Numbered from the stretch's first letter, positions 48,238-59,600 are shown. The stretch is DNA of 64,000 nucleotides from Paraglaciecola mesophila KMM 241 (GCF_000315015.1 NZ_BAEP01000062.1:1-64000), one strand, 5' to 3'. Notes: generated from the sequence alone by a model not told the origin. A program made the numbers and translations.

Positions 48238-49158
48238 TTACTTTTCAGTTTGCTGAATAAAATAAGCTACTTCCTTGATCAGATGACGCAAGACAGGATT
48301 TAAGCGCGTATTTTTACCGTTCATCATGAACAACTCGTGGTTAAATTCAAACTGGCGGTTTTTAATCGACACCAATCCTAAGTCTTTGCCCTGATGTTCA
48401 ACCATGTAATCAGGTAGCAACCCCATGTATTCACCCGTCATGATTGCTGATAAGCAACCATCATACGAGTCTGAAAAAGTTTGAATAGACAAACGTCGCT
48501 CACCGTCAATGTAATTTCCAGAAGACAATCCAGAAATGCCAATAGCAGGGTAATCATCAATACGCACGGTGTCCGGTAAGCCGTCTGCATACTTTGCCAA
48601 TGGATGCGTAGGCGCACAATATAATCGCCCGCGACATTTCACATCTATCGGGTGAAATGTGACCGACTCAGGCTTGACCATATCGTAGGTCGACAGCACT
48701 AAATGACATTCGCCAGATAACGCCACATGCTCAACTTCGTTGTATAAACGCGTTTGGATATTAACGTGTATATCATTGAATTTTTTCATGGTGCTTTTGA
48801 CTGCTTTACTCACTGCAAGATGATAATTGAGTGGCAAGCCAGCCATCATCACTAAGGTAATATGCCCTGAGTAATCGTCGTGTAAGCTTTTTAAGTTGAA
48901 TACAAAATTATCGAAAGAGTTAAAAATACGTTTGGTTTCTTGAAAGACAACCTCGCCTTCCTTACTCATCTGGAATCCACCGCGTCCACGATGACACAAC
49001 ACAAGATCAAGGCGATCTTCTAACTTCTTAATAGCGGCACTGATGTTCGGTCGCTGCATACGCAATACAGACTCAGCTGCCGTGAAGCCATTACACGAAG
49101 CAACGGCGTAAAACACACGTAAAAGTTTTATATCAGACTCTTGCAGTCGATTAATCAT
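48238..49158 (-). CDS. LysR-family transcriptional regulator
   Basis: A 306-residue LTTR from the ATG at 49158. The N-terminal winged helix-turn-helix is DIKLLRVFYAVASCNGFTAAESVLRMQRPNISAAIKKLEDRLDLVLCHR (in part). A periplasmic-binding-like effector domain (about 90-300) follows. Targets cannot be assigned: its neighbours are queC (convergent) and uvrB (same strand, upstream), neither a typical LTTR target. Confidence 0.9.
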   Translation of the reverse strand: MINRLQESDIKLLRVFYAVASCNGFTAAESVLRMQRPNISAAIKKLEDRLDLVLCHRGRGGFQMSKEGEVVFQETKRIFNSFDNFVFNLKSLHDDYSGHITLVMMAGLPLNYHLAVSKAVKSTMKKFNDIHVNIQTRLYNEVEHVALSGECHLVLSTYDMVKPESVTFHPIDVKCRGRLYCAPTHPLAKYADGLPDTVRIDDYPAIGISGLSSGNYIDGERRLSIQTFSDSYDGCLSAIMTGEYMGLLPDYMVEHQGKDLGLVSIKNRQFEFNHELFMMNGKNTRLNPVLRHLIKEVAYFIQQTEK

Positions 49159-49252
49159 GGTTAGCACCACTTATAGGTATAGTTATTGATACTAAAGAAC
49201 ATAATAGGCAAGGCGAAATGTGATTACAATGTAAATATCATGAAAGCGAAGC

Positions 49253-49280
49253 GAACCTTCGCGAAAAACCGCGAAAGTTC
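49253..49280. other. Hairpin in the lysR-uvrB gap
   Basis: GAACCTTCGCG (49253-49263) pairs with CGCGAAAGTTC (49270-49280) with one mismatch and a 6-base loop. It lies about 95 bases before the LysR gene start, where an LTTR autoregulatory site or the leader of its transcript would be; it is not a clear T-N11-A box. Confidence 0.35.
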
Positions 49281-49289
49281 GAATAACGT

Positions 49290-49336
49290 TCAAAAAACGG
49301 CCATTTTATTTACCTAACGTCTTGCATTGGCCGTTT
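49290..49336 (-). terminator. Rho-independent terminator of uvrB
   Basis: On the minus strand AACGGCCA and TGGCCGTT form perfect 8-bp arms about 24 bases apart, followed by a T run (TTTTTTG). It is 33 bases beyond the uvrB stop. Confidence 0.65.
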
Positions 49337-49368
49337 ATTATTGTCAGCAAAAAAGGGTTACGGCTTAG

Positions 49369-51378
49369 CTATGACATATCCACTAGCTTCTTGCGCAAGT
49401 TTTCCACTTCATCTCTAAGAGATGCCGCTTGTTCGAATTCCAGATCTTTCGCCATTTGGAACATTTTCTTTTCAAGCTCGGCGATATTCTTCATCAGCTC
49501 AGGGGCACTCATGCCGTTATACTTCTTGCCAGACTCAGCTACTTTACGCAACATGACTTTCCCTTGGCCAGAGCCCTCCCCTACATCCATGATGTCGGTA
49601 ATAGGTTTATTGAGCTGAGTAGGCACAATATTGTGTTTTTTATTGTGTTCCCGCTGTTTTTCGCGACGCCGGTCGGTTTCATCCATCGCGCGCTGCATCG
49701 AACCGGTTATCCGATCGGCATATAGGATAGCGCGGCCATTAATGTGCCTAGCCGCTCGACCTATGGTTTGAATAAGTGAGCGATCGGAACGTAAAAAGCC
49801 TTCTTTGTCTGCATCGAGTATGGCGACCAGCGACACCTCAGGCATATCTAAGCCCTCTCGCAACAAGTTAATCCCCACTAATACATCGAACTTACCCAAG
49901 CGTAAATCACGTATGATCTCGATCCGCTCAACTGTATCTATGTCTGAGTGAAGATACCGTGCTTTCACGTTGTGTTCGTCTAGATATTCACTTAAATCCT
50001 CTGACATTCGCTTCGTCAGCGTGGTCACGAGGACCCTTTCATTAAGGGCTACGCACTTTTCGATTTCCGATAGTAAATCATCAACTTGGGTGCCCACCGG
50101 GCGGATTTCAATTTCAGGATCGATCAACCCCGTCGGTCGCACGACCTGTTCGACAATGTCATCTGGGGTTTTAGCTAGCTCATATTTACCTGGCGTGGCT
50201 GAGACGTAAATCGTTTGTGGAGCAATTTGTTCAAACTCATCGAATTTCAACGGGCGGTTATCAAGTGCTGAGGGCAGCCTAAATCCGTATTCCACTAGGG
50301 TTTCTTTACGCGAGCGATCGCCTTTATACATAGCGCCAATTTGCGAAACGGTAACGTGAGACTCATCGATAAACATCAAACCATCAGCCGGAAAGTAATC
50401 AATTAAGGTCGGTGGTGGATCGCCCGGCGTACGGCCAGACAAATAACGAGAGTAATTCTCGATGCCTGAGCAATACCCTAGCTCTTGCATCATTTCCATA
50501 TCAAACTGGCATCGCTGACTAATACGCTGCTCCTCAACCAGCTTATTGACAGACAGTAATTGTGCCTTACGCTCTTTCAGTTCTTCTTTTATATGCTCTA
50601 CAGCATCAAGAATTTTTTCTCTGGGCGTAACATAATGGGTTTTAGGGAAAATAGTTGCTCTGGCAACGGTCTTTTCAACCGCCCCCGTCAACGGGTCGAA
50701 AATACTGATCCGTTCGACTTCTTCGTCAAATAATTCCACCCGCACAGCTTCCCGCTCAGAGTCAGCAGGAAATATATCAATGACATCACCGCGCACACGA
50801 AAAGTACCGCGCTCGAATGCAATGTCATTACGGCTATATTGAATTTCAGCCAAGCGGCGCAAAATATCACGCTGATTCATGATATCGCCTTGGCGAAAAT
50901 GCAACAGCATCTTCATATATGAATCAGGGTCGCCCAGGCCGTAAATTGCAGACACACTAGAAACAATGACGACGTCTCTGCGTTCCATCAATGCTTTTGT
51001 CGCCGACAAACGCATCTGCTCAATATGCGCATTTATCGAGGCATCTTTTTCAATAAAGGTATCACTCGACGGCACGTAAGCCTCAGGTTGATAGTAATCG
51101 TAATAAGAAACAAAATACTCTACTGCATTATTCGGGAAAAACTCCTTCATTTCACCATACAGCTGGGCTGCTAAGGTCTTGTTATGTGCAAGAATTAAGG
51201 TCGGTCTTTGCACCTCATTAATCACATTAGCCATAGTAAAGGTTTTACCAGAGCCGGTTACACCCAACAGTGTTTGAGCAGCCAGACCACTTTCCAGCCC
51301 ATCGACCAACGCCTGAATGGCTTTAGGTTGGTCCCCTGCCGGTGAATAATTAGACGTAAGTTGAAAGGCACGTGCCAT
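49369..51378 (-). CDS. uvrB: Excinuclease ABC subunit UvrB
   Basis: A 669-residue nucleotide excision repair helicase-like protein. The ATG at 51378 has AAGGAG at 6 bases; the frame is open further into the MATE gene region but is not family-like. Walker A is [16 protein letters not shown]. The beta-hairpin region is [21 protein letters not shown], and the helicase motifs MFIDESHVT and [15 protein letters not shown] follow. The C-terminal UVR domain is [29 protein letters not shown]. It verifies damage delivered by UvrA and recruits UvrC. Confidence 0.97.
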   Translation of the reverse strand: MARAFQLTSNYSPAGDQPKAIQALVDGLESGLAAQTLLGVTGSGKTFTMANVINEVQRPTLILAHNKTLAAQLYGEMKEFFPNNAVEYFVSYYDYYQPEAYVPSSDTFIEKDASINAHIEQMRLSATKALMERRDVVIVSSVSAIYGLGDPDSYMKMLLHFRQGDIMNQRDILRRLAEIQYSRNDIAFERGTFRVRGDVIDIFPADSEREAVRVELFDEEVERISIFDPLTGAVEKTVARATIFPKTHYVTPREKILDAVEHIKEELKERKAQLLSVNKLVEEQRISQRCQFDMEMMQELGYCSGIENYSRYLSGRTPGDPPPTLIDYFPADGLMFIDESHVTVSQIGAMYKGDRSRKETLVEYGFRLPSALDNRPLKFDEFEQIAPQTIYVSATPGKYELAKTPDDIVEQVVRPTGLIDPEIEIRPVGTQVDDLLSEIEKCVALNERVLVTTLTKRMSEDLSEYLDEHNVKARYLHSDIDTVERIEIIRDLRLGKFDVLVGINLLREGLDMPEVSLVAILDADKEGFLRSDRSLIQTIGRAARHINGRAILYADRITGSMQRAMDETDRRREKQREHNKKHNIVPTQLNKPITDIMDVGEGSGQGKVMLRKVAESGKKYNGMSAPELMKNIAELEKKMFQMAKDLEFEQAASLRDEVENLRKKLVDMS

Positions 51379-51412
51379 GAATACTCCTTGAAAAGGTAAA
51401 AGAACGATTAAG

Positions 51413-52774
51413 TTATGTGGCAATGCGCTTAGCAAGGGAACGGCAGAACCACAAATAGGCGATCGTGGCCGTTATTATGTTGGCTAAAATGCCAGCCCAA
51501 AACATACCTTTTAAATCGAATAAGTAACTACCCAAGTAAGATATGGGTACAAAGAAAACAAACAAGCGCAAAACACTCATGATCAAAGCCGACATAGGTA
51601 AATGCATCGCATTAAATGACGAGTTGGTTAAAATCACAATGCCTTGTACACCATATCCTAATGGAACGATCATCAAATAAGTTTGAATCAGCTCGATGAC
51701 GTCAGGCTCAGTAGAAAACGCGCTGGCGATAACACCGGATAAAAAATAAAACAGAACAAAGACCAATAACTGCCAAACAATTACAAATCGCACACAAAGT
51801 TGGTAAGCCTTTGATACTCGCGAAAGGTTATTTGCTCCGTAATTTTGACTAATAAAGGGCGGTAATGACATGGATAAAGCCAATATAACAATGCTAGCAA
51901 TAGACTCTAGTCTCCCTCCTACCCCCCAAGCAGCAACGGCTCCTGGGCCGTATCCTGCGACCACGGCGGTAAGGATCCCCCCAGCCACCGGAGTTAACAT
52001 ATTTGCACCTGCTGCAGGCAATCCAATTTTTAGAATGCCGCTGATAGCGTGCTTTAGCTCTGGAATATTTAGTAAGCGAGATAGTATGAGCTGACGCTTA
52101 TAAGCGAGTAAATAAAGAATATATACTAGGCCTAACGCCCAAGCGATTAAGGTAGCAAGCGCCGCACCCTGCATCCCCATAGCGGGAATAGGCCCCCAAC
52201 CGAATATCAGAATAGGATCTAAAATAACGTTAACCAGCCCACCGCCCGCCATAACATAACTGGGTGTTTTGGTATCTCCTGACGCCCGCAGGATACTATT
52301 GCCCACCATAGGCATCGCCAAAAAAACACCTGCAGCGTACCAAACCACCATATATTGTTGGATATACTCTAGAAGATTTTCACTGGCACCCAATAAGGTA
52401 AAAATGGGGTCAATGGTAAACACCCCAATTAACGCTAGTACAACTGCTAATACGAAGGCCAGCATCAATGCACCTGTACCAGACAACTGCGCTTCACTAT
52501 GACTATTACTTCCTAGAAACCTAGCAATAACCGCTGATGTCCCTATGCCTAGACCAATATGTAAACTGATGAGCGTAAAAGTGACAGGAAAAGTAAAACT
52601 GATGGCCGCGAGCTCATCAGTTCCCAACAACCCAATAAAAAAGGTATCAACCAATCCGAAAGACATCATCATAATCATGCCCACGAGCATCGGGACTGTC
52701 ATACTTTGAAGTGTTTTACCTATGGGGTTATTTAACAGATCGCGACTGCCTGAAGACTCAGATTTTTGACTCAC
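51413..52774 (-). CDS. MATE family efflux transporter
   Basis: A 453-residue membrane protein with 12 predicted transmembrane helices in two homologous halves. [35 protein letters not shown] is the MATE N-terminal signature. [19 protein letters not shown] and [37 protein letters not shown] follow; the last is the second-half signature. It is an Na+- or H+-driven exporter of cationic drugs or metabolites. It ends 35 bases before uvrB, so read-through is possible. Confidence 0.93.
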   Translation of the reverse strand: MSQKSESSGSRDLLNNPIGKTLQSMTVPMLVGMIMMMSFGLVDTFFIGLLGTDELAAISFTFPVTFTLISLHIGLGIGTSAVIARFLGSNSHSEAQLSGTGALMLAFVLAVVLALIGVFTIDPIFTLLGASENLLEYIQQYMVVWYAAGVFLAMPMVGNSILRASGDTKTPSYVMAGGGLVNVILDPILIFGWGPIPAMGMQGAALATLIAWALGLVYILYLLAYKRQLILSRLLNIPELKHAISGILKIGLPAAGANMLTPVAGGILTAVVAGYGPGAVAAWGVGGRLESIASIVILALSMSLPPFISQNYGANNLSRVSKAYQLCVRFVIVWQLLVFVLFYFLSGVIASAFSTEPDVIELIQTYLMIVPLGYGVQGIVILTNSSFNAMHLPMSALIMSVLRLFVFFVPISYLGSYLFDLKGMFWAGILANIITATIAYLWFCRSLAKRIAT

Positions 52775-53109
52775 TCTAGGGGTTCCTTCGTTAACAAGCC
52801 AGCTATACTAAGCTAACGCATTTCATATGACTAACGAAAAGCTGTATCAAAATACGAGCACGCCCACTGTCACGGAAAAAGATAAGAAAATACGGTTATA
52901 TAAATTAAATTCAGCACCGCACACGCAAACCCCGCGAACTGTATGTGAAAAGTGACAGTATTTGATCAACTGCTGTGCACTCAGCATCAATTTGTAGATG
53001 AATTGATCATTAAGTTGTTACTTTTGCGGCAAAAACAGTAGGCATAAATCCAGTAATTTCAAGCACTATTTTTATAAAACTTTAGTTGCAATTGAAAACA
53101 ACACACAAG

Positions 53110-53141
53110 CAAAAAAGCCCTGAGCGAAAATCACTCAAGCT
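53110..53141 (-). terminator. Minus-strand terminator in a gap without a gene
   Basis: Read on the minus strand, AGCTTGAG and CTCAGGGCT can pair around TGATTTTCG and are followed by six T. It would end a transcript coming from the 53150-53800 region, where no protein gene is present on that strand. Confidence 0.5.
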
Positions 53142-53275
53142 AAGCCTAAAATGTCCAACAATCGACTTAAGGCAATGATTTATATAATAAAAAATAAAAA
53201 AGCAAAAGATTTTAATAATTCGTATTGACAACGAATTCACTAGGCTGGCGGGATGCATTGCAAATTCATACACAT

Positions 53276-53302
53276 AGTTATCCACAGATATAGTGGATAA
53301 CT
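53276..53302. promoter_or_regulatory. Inverted pair of DnaA-box-like sequences
   Basis: A perfect DnaA box TTATCCACA (53278-53286) and its inverted near-copy TTATCCACT (minus strand, 53292-53300) form a 10-bp perfect inverted repeat AGTTATCCAC / GTGGATAACT with a 7-base centre. An AT-rich tract (about 53160-53220) lies beside it, and another box with one mismatch (TTATCCATA) is at 54422-54430. The rest of the 52775-53725 gap contains no gene that I can support. Confidence 0.5.
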
Positions 53303-53725
53303 ATCCCCGCCTCAACAAATCCGTGAACTTGAATGATAATTGCACGATCCATTTGTAAGTCATCACTAACCTCTAGCAGTCTTACAATAGGTTACAGTTT
53401 TATTAAGCACTGATTATACATACAGTAATCGTTGTAGTTTAAATAACTATTCGTTATATAGAAACCCGTTATTATTATTTTCGCCTTAAATCCTCGTCCA
53501 TTTGTGCTGAGAACAAAGTAGTTAAAAAAATAAGTGCCCCTAGGGCAGTATCCCGACTGAGCAATATTTAAGGAAATGTTTTATTTTTTGGTTTTAATAA
53601 TAGAAATTAACCTCCGTATATTTTAGAAACGTTCAACTCTTGTACGATTAACCCAGCAGATTGTACGAATAAAAATCAATTGATAAATAAACCTGCAAAA
53701 AGCCTAAAAATAGTTGTAATCAGTG

Positions 53726-53754
53726 TTGACACAAGACGGGATGCTCATTAATAT
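53726..53754 (+). promoter_or_regulatory. Stable-RNA promoter for tRNA-Asn genes
   Basis: TTGACA (53726-53731), a 17-base spacer and TAATAT (53749-53754) are followed by a GC-rich discriminator TCGCCCCC, as in stringently controlled tRNA and rRNA promoters. It is about 85 bases before the first tRNA-Asn. Confidence 0.8.
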
Positions 53755-53839
53755 TCGCCCCCGTTGAAACGGCCTCCAAGGCAACGCTCCACTAGAGTAA
53801 TAACTCTATTAAAGTGAGTTTCAATAGGCGTTATACGAT

Positions 53840-53916
53840 TCCCCCTTAGCTCAGTTGGTTAGAGCGACGGACTGTTAATCCGCAGGTCCCCCGTTCGAAT
53901 CGGGGAGGGGGAGCCA
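53840..53916 (+). tRNA. tRNA-Asn (anticodon GTT), first copy
   Basis: A 77-base cloverleaf: acceptor TCCCCCT / AGGGGGA, anticodon stem CGGA/TCCG with loop CTGTTAA (GTT), T loop TTCGAAT and encoded GCCA. Confidence 0.97.
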
Positions 53917-54009
53917 ACGTGATATAAGCAATTTTTATATTAGTTGGCTCAATAAGATTGATTCGAAACGTATTATATTCCTCTTGGGTTTATAAGTTTG
54001 ATATATGAT

Positions 54010-54086
54010 TCCCCCTTAGCTCAGTTGGTTAGAGCGACGGACTGTTAATCCGCAGGTCCCCCGTTCGAATCGGGGAGGGGGAGCCA
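54010..54086 (+). tRNA. tRNA-Asn (anticodon GTT), second copy
   Basis: Identical in sequence to the first copy 93 bases upstream and probably co-transcribed with it. The following gap to rsxA (54087-54506) has no gene; a DnaA-box-like TTATCCATA is at 54422. Confidence 0.97.
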
Positions 54087-54506
54087 ATCAGGCTCAATAT
54101 CTGTTTTATCCTCTCATATTATATTCTCAATTTACCTTCAAAAGTTTTTGCATATCAAGTTGTTAATCGCCTTGAATACTTGGATAATACTGCACACTTT
54201 CTCGATGATGCATTCAGCTCGACCAACTTATATTCAATACAGTTAATGTCGAATTGCTTTTTATCTATGTTCATTAACGGGAGTAATTGGTTTTAGTGCG
54301 CGGTAAGGTGTAATTTTGCTGCTGATAAACGAGATATATTGCGTTAACGCTGATTAATCGTATTGTGCCTTCTATATACACCTGATTGGATACACCTTAT
54401 GGGTAAACCTTAACGCCTAGTTTATCCATAGACTGATATCGCTGCATTAATGCACTATTTTAAACAGGTTTCATTATTTTGATATTGCTTCTAGGTTGCA
54501 ATCAAC

Positions 54507-55088
54507 ATGACTGAATTTTTACTTTTACTGATCGGGACCGTGCTAGTTAATAACTTCGTATTGGTTCAATTCCTTGGTTTATGCCCTTTTATGGGAGTCT
54601 CAGGGAAGCTCGAAACAGCCATTGGTATGTCCATGGCGACCACTTTCGTATTAACCCTAGCGTCACTTTCTAGTTATTTGGTCGAGCACTACATTTTGTT
54701 GCCTTTAGGCATTGAGTACCTGCGCACACTGAGCTTTATTCTTGTTATTGCTGTGGTTGTACAATTTACTGAAATGGTCGTGCACAAAACCAGCCCTACT
54801 CTATATCGCTTGTTAGGTATCTTCTTGCCGTTGATCACTACGAACTGCGCGGTATTGGGTGTAGCGCTACTGAACATCAACCATGATCACAATTTTATTG
54901 AATCGGTTATCTACGGGTTTGGGGCAGCCGTTGGTTTTTCATTAGTTCTCATTTTATTCGCTGCGATGCGCGAGCGTTTAGCAGTGGCAGATGTACCCGC
55001 GCCGTTTAAAGGCGCCTCTATTAGTATGATAACCGCAGGGTTAATGTCCTTAGCCTTTTTAGGTTTTACTGGTTTGGTGAAATTTTAA
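54507..55088 (+). CDS. rsxA: Ion-translocating oxidoreductase subunit RsxA
   Basis: A 193-residue integral membrane subunit with six transmembrane helices. [26 protein letters not shown] is the canonical start and includes the conserved Cys of a membrane-buried iron site. [15 protein letters not shown], the mirror segment shared with RsxE, holds the partner Cys. First gene of the operon; its TAA overlaps the ATG of rsxB by one base. Confidence 0.96.
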   Translation: MTEFLLLLIGTVLVNNFVLVQFLGLCPFMGVSGKLETAIGMSMATTFVLTLASLSSYLVEHYILLPLGIEYLRTLSFILVIAVVVQFTEMVVHKTSPTLYRLLGIFLPLITTNCAVLGVALLNINHDHNFIESVIYGFGAAVGFSLVLILFAAMRERLAVADVPAPFKGASISMITAGLMSLAFLGFTGLVKF

Positions 55089-55654
55089 TGAGCTTTATGT
55101 GGGCCATTTTTACCGCACTTATCGCAGTAGGGCTGCTTGCCTTGGTATTTGGAGCCATACTCGGTTTCGCATCAATACGCTTTAAGGTTGAAGGCGACCC
55201 TTTAGTTGAACAAATCGATGAATTATTGCCACAAACCCAATGTGGTCAGTGTGGGTACCCGGGGTGTAAACCATACGCCCAAGCCATTGCTGATGGTGAT
55301 GATATCAATAAATGCCCACCCGGAGGGGACGCCACCATAAAGCGTCTGGCCGATTTGATGGGAGTCGAAGCCACTTCTCTCGATGCAGCTCATGGCAGTG
55401 AAGACATTAAAAAAGTCGCGTTTATTCGCGAAGATGAGTGTATAGGTTGCACAAAATGCATTCAGGCTTGCCCCGTTGACGCGATTTTAGGCGCCGCTAA
55501 GCAAATGCATACCGTAATAACTGACGAATGTACTGGCTGCGATTTATGTGTCGACCCCTGCCCTGTTGATTGTATTGACATGATCCCCACGCAGACCACG
55601 CCATCATCATGGCGCTGGAATATTGAAAGTATCCCCGTTAAGCAGGTGAGCTAA
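55088..55654 (+). CDS. rsxB: Ion-translocating oxidoreductase ferredoxin-like subunit RsxB
   Basis: A 188-residue iron-sulfur subunit. An N-terminal membrane anchor (about 5-27) is followed by a 4Fe-4S binding Fes domain ([13 protein letters not shown] near residue 50). Two ferredoxin clusters ([14 protein letters not shown] near 118 and [16 protein letters not shown] near 148) complete it. It passes electrons between the membrane subunits and RsxC. The stop overlaps rsxC by one base. Confidence 0.96.
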   Translation: MSFMWAIFTALIAVGLLALVFGAILGFASIRFKVEGDPLVEQIDELLPQTQCGQCGYPGCKPYAQAIADGDDINKCPPGGDATIKRLADLMGVEATSLDAAHGSEDIKKVAFIREDECIGCTKCIQACPVDAILGAAKQMHTVITDECTGCDLCVDPCPVDCIDMIPTQTTPSSWRWNIESIPVKQVS

Positions 55655-58518
55655 TGAATCGTGTATTAATTCCTGCTTACGAAGAAATCGTGACGCGTGT
55701 ACAGAACAACAAATTATGGGATTTCCCGGGCGGGGTTTTTCCTGCACAGCAAAAAGAATTATCCAATCAACAACCGATTGAAAGTATCTCACTACCTGAA
55801 CGACTGTATATTCCCCTTAAGCAGCACATCGGAGTCGAAGGGCAATTAATCGTTGCGCCAGGCGAGCAAGTATTAAAAGGCCAACCTCTGACTCGCAGCG
55901 CAAACCCATTTTCAGTGCCGGTACATGCGCCAACTTCGGGCACTGTTGTAAGTATCGGCCCGCATATTTCAGCGCATCCGTCTGCGTTACCCGAACAAAC
56001 CCTGATCATCGAACCTGATAATTTAGACAAATGGACAATGCTGAGTCCGTTACAAGACTATCAATCACTGCCCAAAGTGTCAGTGCTTGAAGCGATTTGT
56101 AATGCAGGCATATCAGGGATGGGGGGTGCAGGGTTTCCTACGCATATAAAAGCGGCACCGAAGAAAGATGTCGAGTTCATTATTATCAATGGTGTCGAGT
56201 GTGAGCCCTACATCACCGCTGATGACCGTTTAATGCGAGAGCACGCTTGGCAAATTCGTCAAGGTATCGATGTCTTGTGCCATTTGTTATCCCCTAAGCA
56301 AGTTTATATTGCGATTGAAGACAACAAACCCGAAGCCATAGAAGCGATGCGCGTAGCGTGCCAGCAAAGCGAACAATATAAAGTGGTTCCTATTGCGACC
56401 AAATACCCAGCGGGTGGCGAGAAGCAACTGATCCAAGTCATCACCAATAGAGAAGTCCCCAAACAAGGCTTGCCTATAGATGTGGGGGTGATCATGCATA
56501 ATGTAGGAACTTGTTTTGCTATTGCTGATGCGATTTTTAGCGGCAAACCGTTAATACAACGCGTAGTCACAATTACGGGCAAGGCAGTAGAAACCCCAAA
56601 AAATGTTTGGGCGTTAATCGGCTCCCCTGTAGCGCATTTGCTTTCCTCTGCTGGTTATGTGGCCCACAGGCAGGCGCAAAAACACATTATTATGGGCGGG
56701 CCTATGATGGGCTTTACAGTGGCAAGCGATCAAGTACCCGTGGTTAAGATAACGAACTGCTTGTTACTCCCCACATCTGATGAAATGGCGGAGCCTGAAG
56801 CAGAACAACCTTGTATTCGCTGTAGCGCATGTGCTGATGCGTGCCCTGTATCCCTGTTACCACAACAGTTGTTCTGGCACAGCAAAGCCAAAGAATTAGA
56901 CAAAGCGCAAGAATTCAATTTGTTTGATTGCATAGAATGCGGCGCTTGTGCGTATGTATGCCCTAGTGAAATTTCGCTTGTGCATTACTACCGCGTAGCA
57001 AAAGCCGAAATTCGAGTGGAGCAAGAAGAAAAGCAAAAATCAGACAAAGCGAGAGAGCGCTTTGAAAGCCGAGCGGCACGTTTGGTGCGAGAACAAGAAG
57101 CCCGAGATGAAAAGCATCGCAAAGCAGCGGAAGCGCGCAAGTCAGCCATGCAAAATAAAGGCAATGACGCTCAAGATAAAATTGCCGCAGCGCTTGCCCG
57201 GGCCAAAGCTAAAAAAGCCGAGCAAGCACAAGCAACGGCAAATAATGCTGATGTCATTGCTGACCAAGAAACACAACCCAAAGCAACTGAGCCCACGAGA
57301 GCAGCAAACGCCGAATCAGCACCGCAAAAATCTGGTACTTCAAAAGATGATCGCGTGGCAGCTGCTATTGCTAGAGCGAAAGCCAAAAAAGCACAGCGCT
57401 CAGCGCCGAGTGACGCTGATGTGAGCTCTGAGCAAGTAGCGCAGCCCGAGGCAGCAGAGGACTCATCAGTAAATAGCGCAGAATCAGCACCGCAAAAATC
57501 TGGTACTTCAAAAGATGACCGCGTGGCAGCTGCTATTGCTAGAGCGAAAGCCAAAAATGCACAGCGCTCAGCGCCGAGTGACGCTGATGTAAGCTCTGAG
57601 CACGTAGCGCAGCCCGAGGCAGCAGAGGACTCAGCAATAAATAGCGCAGAAACAGCAGCCCATAAGTCTGGTACTTCAAAGGATGATCGCGTCGCAGCCG
57701 CTATTGCTAGAGCAAAAGCCAAAAAAGCACAGCGCTTAGCGCCCAGTAATGATAATGCCTCAGATAATGCCTCGCTTGAACCCAGTGCCGCACTCGACAC
57801 AGAAACCCACATTTCAAAAGCAATACCTCCCCAATCACAAACCAGTGACGCTGTCATTGCGGGCAAGTCAAAAGATGAGCGGGTCGCAGCAGCCATCGCA
57901 AAAGCGAAAGCTAAAAAAGCACAAAAATCTGCCGAGAGTTTATCTTCAGATACACCCAATGGGTCAGATGCCTCGCTTGATGCCCCCACTACTTCATCTG
58001 ATAGCGCTTCTGGTAGTTCGTTGAATAAACCTAACGCACAAATACAGAGTAATGACTCTGATACGTCGAAAGACGATCGTGTTGCAGCCGCTATCGCCAA
58101 GGCTAAAGCCAAAAAAGCACTGAAGGAAACACAAAATGCATCTCCCAAGAGCGGCTTGGCATCCGAGTCCGTTTCTATCCCGCCACGTGAGTCTGCGCAA
58201 CAGGCGGTAGACGAAGCACCTGAACAGCATGACGTTCAGGAGCTTGACCCAGCCGCACAGAAAAAGGCGCGAATTGCCGCTGCAGTAGCCAAAGCGAAAG
58301 CGAAAAAAATAGCCAAAGACCATCCAACTGGCGAAACGGCAAAACTGAGTGACAAGTTCGATACGCCTTCATCTAGGGCCCAAGATGCTCAACAGGGTCA
58401 AGAAACGCCGGGCACTGATGCAGAACAAGCATTAGACGAGAAGAAACGCCGCATCGCTGCCGCCGTGGCGAAAGCGAAAGCTAAAAAGGCGGCTCAAATG
58501 AAATCATCAGAAGAATAA
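55654..58518 (+). CDS. rsxC: Ion-translocating oxidoreductase subunit RsxC with long repeat tail
   Basis: A 954-residue subunit. The core (1 to about 450) has the biotinyl-like and SLBB-type NADH/FMN domain ([12 protein letters not shown] near 152; [16 protein letters not shown]). Two 4Fe-4S clusters follow: [12 protein letters not shown] (387-398) and [12 protein letters not shown] (426-437). From about 460 on the protein is a low-complexity helical tail with eight copies of a D-x-R-V-A-A-A-I-A-K/R-A-K-A-K-K motif, three within near-identical 56-residue units. E. coli RsxC (740 residues) has a shorter tail of the same character. The tail's role is unknown. Confidence 0.95.
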   Translation: MNRVLIPAYEEIVTRVQNNKLWDFPGGVFPAQQKELSNQQPIESISLPERLYIPLKQHIGVEGQLIVAPGEQVLKGQPLTRSANPFSVPVHAPTSGTVVSIGPHISAHPSALPEQTLIIEPDNLDKWTMLSPLQDYQSLPKVSVLEAICNAGISGMGGAGFPTHIKAAPKKDVEFIIINGVECEPYITADDRLMREHAWQIRQGIDVLCHLLSPKQVYIAIEDNKPEAIEAMRVACQQSEQYKVVPIATKYPAGGEKQLIQVITNREVPKQGLPIDVGVIMHNVGTCFAIADAIFSGKPLIQRVVTITGKAVETPKNVWALIGSPVAHLLSSAGYVAHRQAQKHIIMGGPMMGFTVASDQVPVVKITNCLLLPTSDEMAEPEAEQPCIRCSACADACPVSLLPQQLFWHSKAKELDKAQEFNLFDCIECGACAYVCPSEISLVHYYRVAKAEIRVEQEEKQKSDKARERFESRAARLVREQEARDEKHRKAAEARKSAMQNKGNDAQDKIAAALARAKAKKAEQAQATANNADVIADQETQPKATEPTRAANAESAPQKSGTSKDDRVAAAIARAKAKKAQRSAPSDADVSSEQVAQPEAAEDSSVNSAESAPQKSGTSKDDRVAAAIARAKAKNAQRSAPSDADVSSEHVAQPEAAEDSAINSAETAAHKSGTSKDDRVAAAIARAKAKKAQRLAPSNDNASDNASLEPSAALDTETHISKAIPPQSQTSDAVIAGKSKDERVAAAIAKAKAKKAQKSAESLSSDTPNGSDASLDAPTTSSDSASGSSLNKPNAQIQSNDSDTSKDDRVAAAIAKAKAKKALKETQNASPKSGLASESVSIPPRESAQQAVDEAPEQHDVQELDPAAQKKARIAAAVAKAKAKKIAKDHPTGETAKLSDKFDTPSSRAQDAQQGQETPGTDAEQALDEKKRRIAAAVAKAKAKKAAQMKSSEE
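57313..57745 (+). repeat. 168-bp in-frame tandem repeats inside rsxC
   Basis: Units start at 57313, 57481 and 57649, a period of 168 bp or 56 codons. Units one and two differ at only a few bases; the third matches for about 97 bases before diverging. The unit encodes the core motif plus an acidic, Ser- and Ala-rich linker. Near-identity at the DNA level indicates recent duplication or repeat homogenisation. Confidence 0.9.
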
Positions 58519-58526
58519 AAGCACCA

Positions 58527-59600
58527 ATGAATTATAAACTAGCCAGTTCACCTCACCAGCATGTTCGACGCAATACCGGACAGGTTATGCGCATGGTGAT
58601 TTATGCATTGATACCAGGCATTTTACTGCAAACTTGGTTTTTCGGTTTCGGGGTGTTGGTGCAAATAGCACTAGCGGTAATAACGGCGGTTGTCACTGAA
58701 GCGACGATATTAGAAATGCGTAAGCGCAACTTCGAGCGTGCAATTAAAGATTACAGCGCGATATTAACCGCGATCCTGTTGGCGATCAGCATTCCACCTT
58801 TTGCTCCTTGGTGGGTGATTGTCATCGGCACGTTCTTCGCGATTGCCATGGTTAAGCAATTATACGGCGGCCTAGGTTTTAATGTCTTTAATCCGGCAAT
58901 GGCGGCGTATGTCATGTTGTTGGTGTCATTTCCGGTACAAATGACCCAGTGGCTACCCGCGCAAAGTCTCACCACGCATCAACCCGGCCTTATCGACGCT
59001 ATATATGCTGTCTTTACCGGCTTTAGTGCCGATGGTTTTAGCTTAGCTCAACTGCAAGGCGCTGCAGATGGTCACACCATGGCAACGCCTCTTGATGCGA
59101 TTAAAACAGGACTTGCCCAAGGCCTAACCTATGAAGAAGGACTCCAATCAGCCATTTTTGATGGCAGTTTAGGCATAGGATGGTGGTGGGTTAGCGCTGG
59201 ATACTTACTAGGTGGTTTATATCTGATACGCGCTAAGATAATCAATTGGCATATTCCAGGCGGCATGCTTGCAGGTACTGCTCTATGTGCCGGTGTAATG
59301 TTTCTAATCGATGCAGACCGATTTGCTTCTCCGTTATTCCATATTTTTAACGGTAGTTTGCTCCTCGGTGCATTTTTTATCGCGACAGATCCTGTATCCG
59401 CATCAACCACCAATAAAGGGCGTATTATTTTTGGCGCAGCCATTGGGTTTTGGGTGTATGTGATCCGCACATGGGGCGGTTATCCTGACGCAATTGCCTT
59501 TTCTGTTTTAATCATGAATATGGCAGTACCGCTCATTGATTATTACACCCGTCCTCGCACTTATGGCCACACAAAACGCACTAAGGGAGAGCCAAAATGA
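58527..59600 (+). CDS. rsxD: Ion-translocating oxidoreductase subunit RsxD
   Basis: A 357-residue membrane subunit of the NqrB/RnfD family with eight to ten transmembrane segments. [28 protein letters not shown] is the canonical start. [19 protein letters not shown] is a family signature. The Ser/Thr-rich stretch in [17 protein letters not shown] is a conserved C-terminal signature. It overlaps rsxG by four bases (ATGA). Confidence 0.95.
   Translation: MNYKLASSPHQHVRRNTGQVMRMVIYALIPGILLQTWFFGFGVLVQIALAVITAVVTEATILEMRKRNFERAIKDYSAILTAILLAISIPPFAPWWVIVIGTFFAIAMVKQLYGGLGFNVFNPAMAAYVMLLVSFPVQMTQWLPAQSLTTHQPGLIDAIYAVFTGFSADGFSLAQLQGAADGHTMATPLDAIKTGLAQGLTYEEGLQSAIFDGSLGIGWWWVSAGYLLGGLYLIRAKIINWHIPGGMLAGTALCAGVMFLIDADRFASPLFHIFNGSLLLGAFFIATDPVSASTTNKGRIIFGAAIGFWVYVIRTWGGYPDAIAFSVLIMNMAVPLIDYYTRPRTYGHTKRTKGEPK

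Noticed and set aside
53082-53285. 67-residue minus-strand frame (MDNYVYEF start)
   Set aside because: It runs through the DnaA-box palindrome and a terminator hairpin, has AT-rich composition and no Shine-Dalgarno or family resemblance.
53276-53302. Chromosomal replication origin
   Set aside because: Only one box pair and no dnaA/dnaN/gidA/mnmE-type neighbours; kept as a DnaA-box finding only.
57313-57816. Regular direct repeats considered as a CRISPR array
   Set aside because: The 168-bp units are in frame in rsxC and the spacers are themselves repeated; no cas genes nearby.
57171-58148. 325-residue open frame on the minus strand within rsxC
   Set aside because: It is antisense to the Ala/Lys-rich repeats; codon bias of the repeat unit keeps that frame open. 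RsxC is clearly the coding frame.
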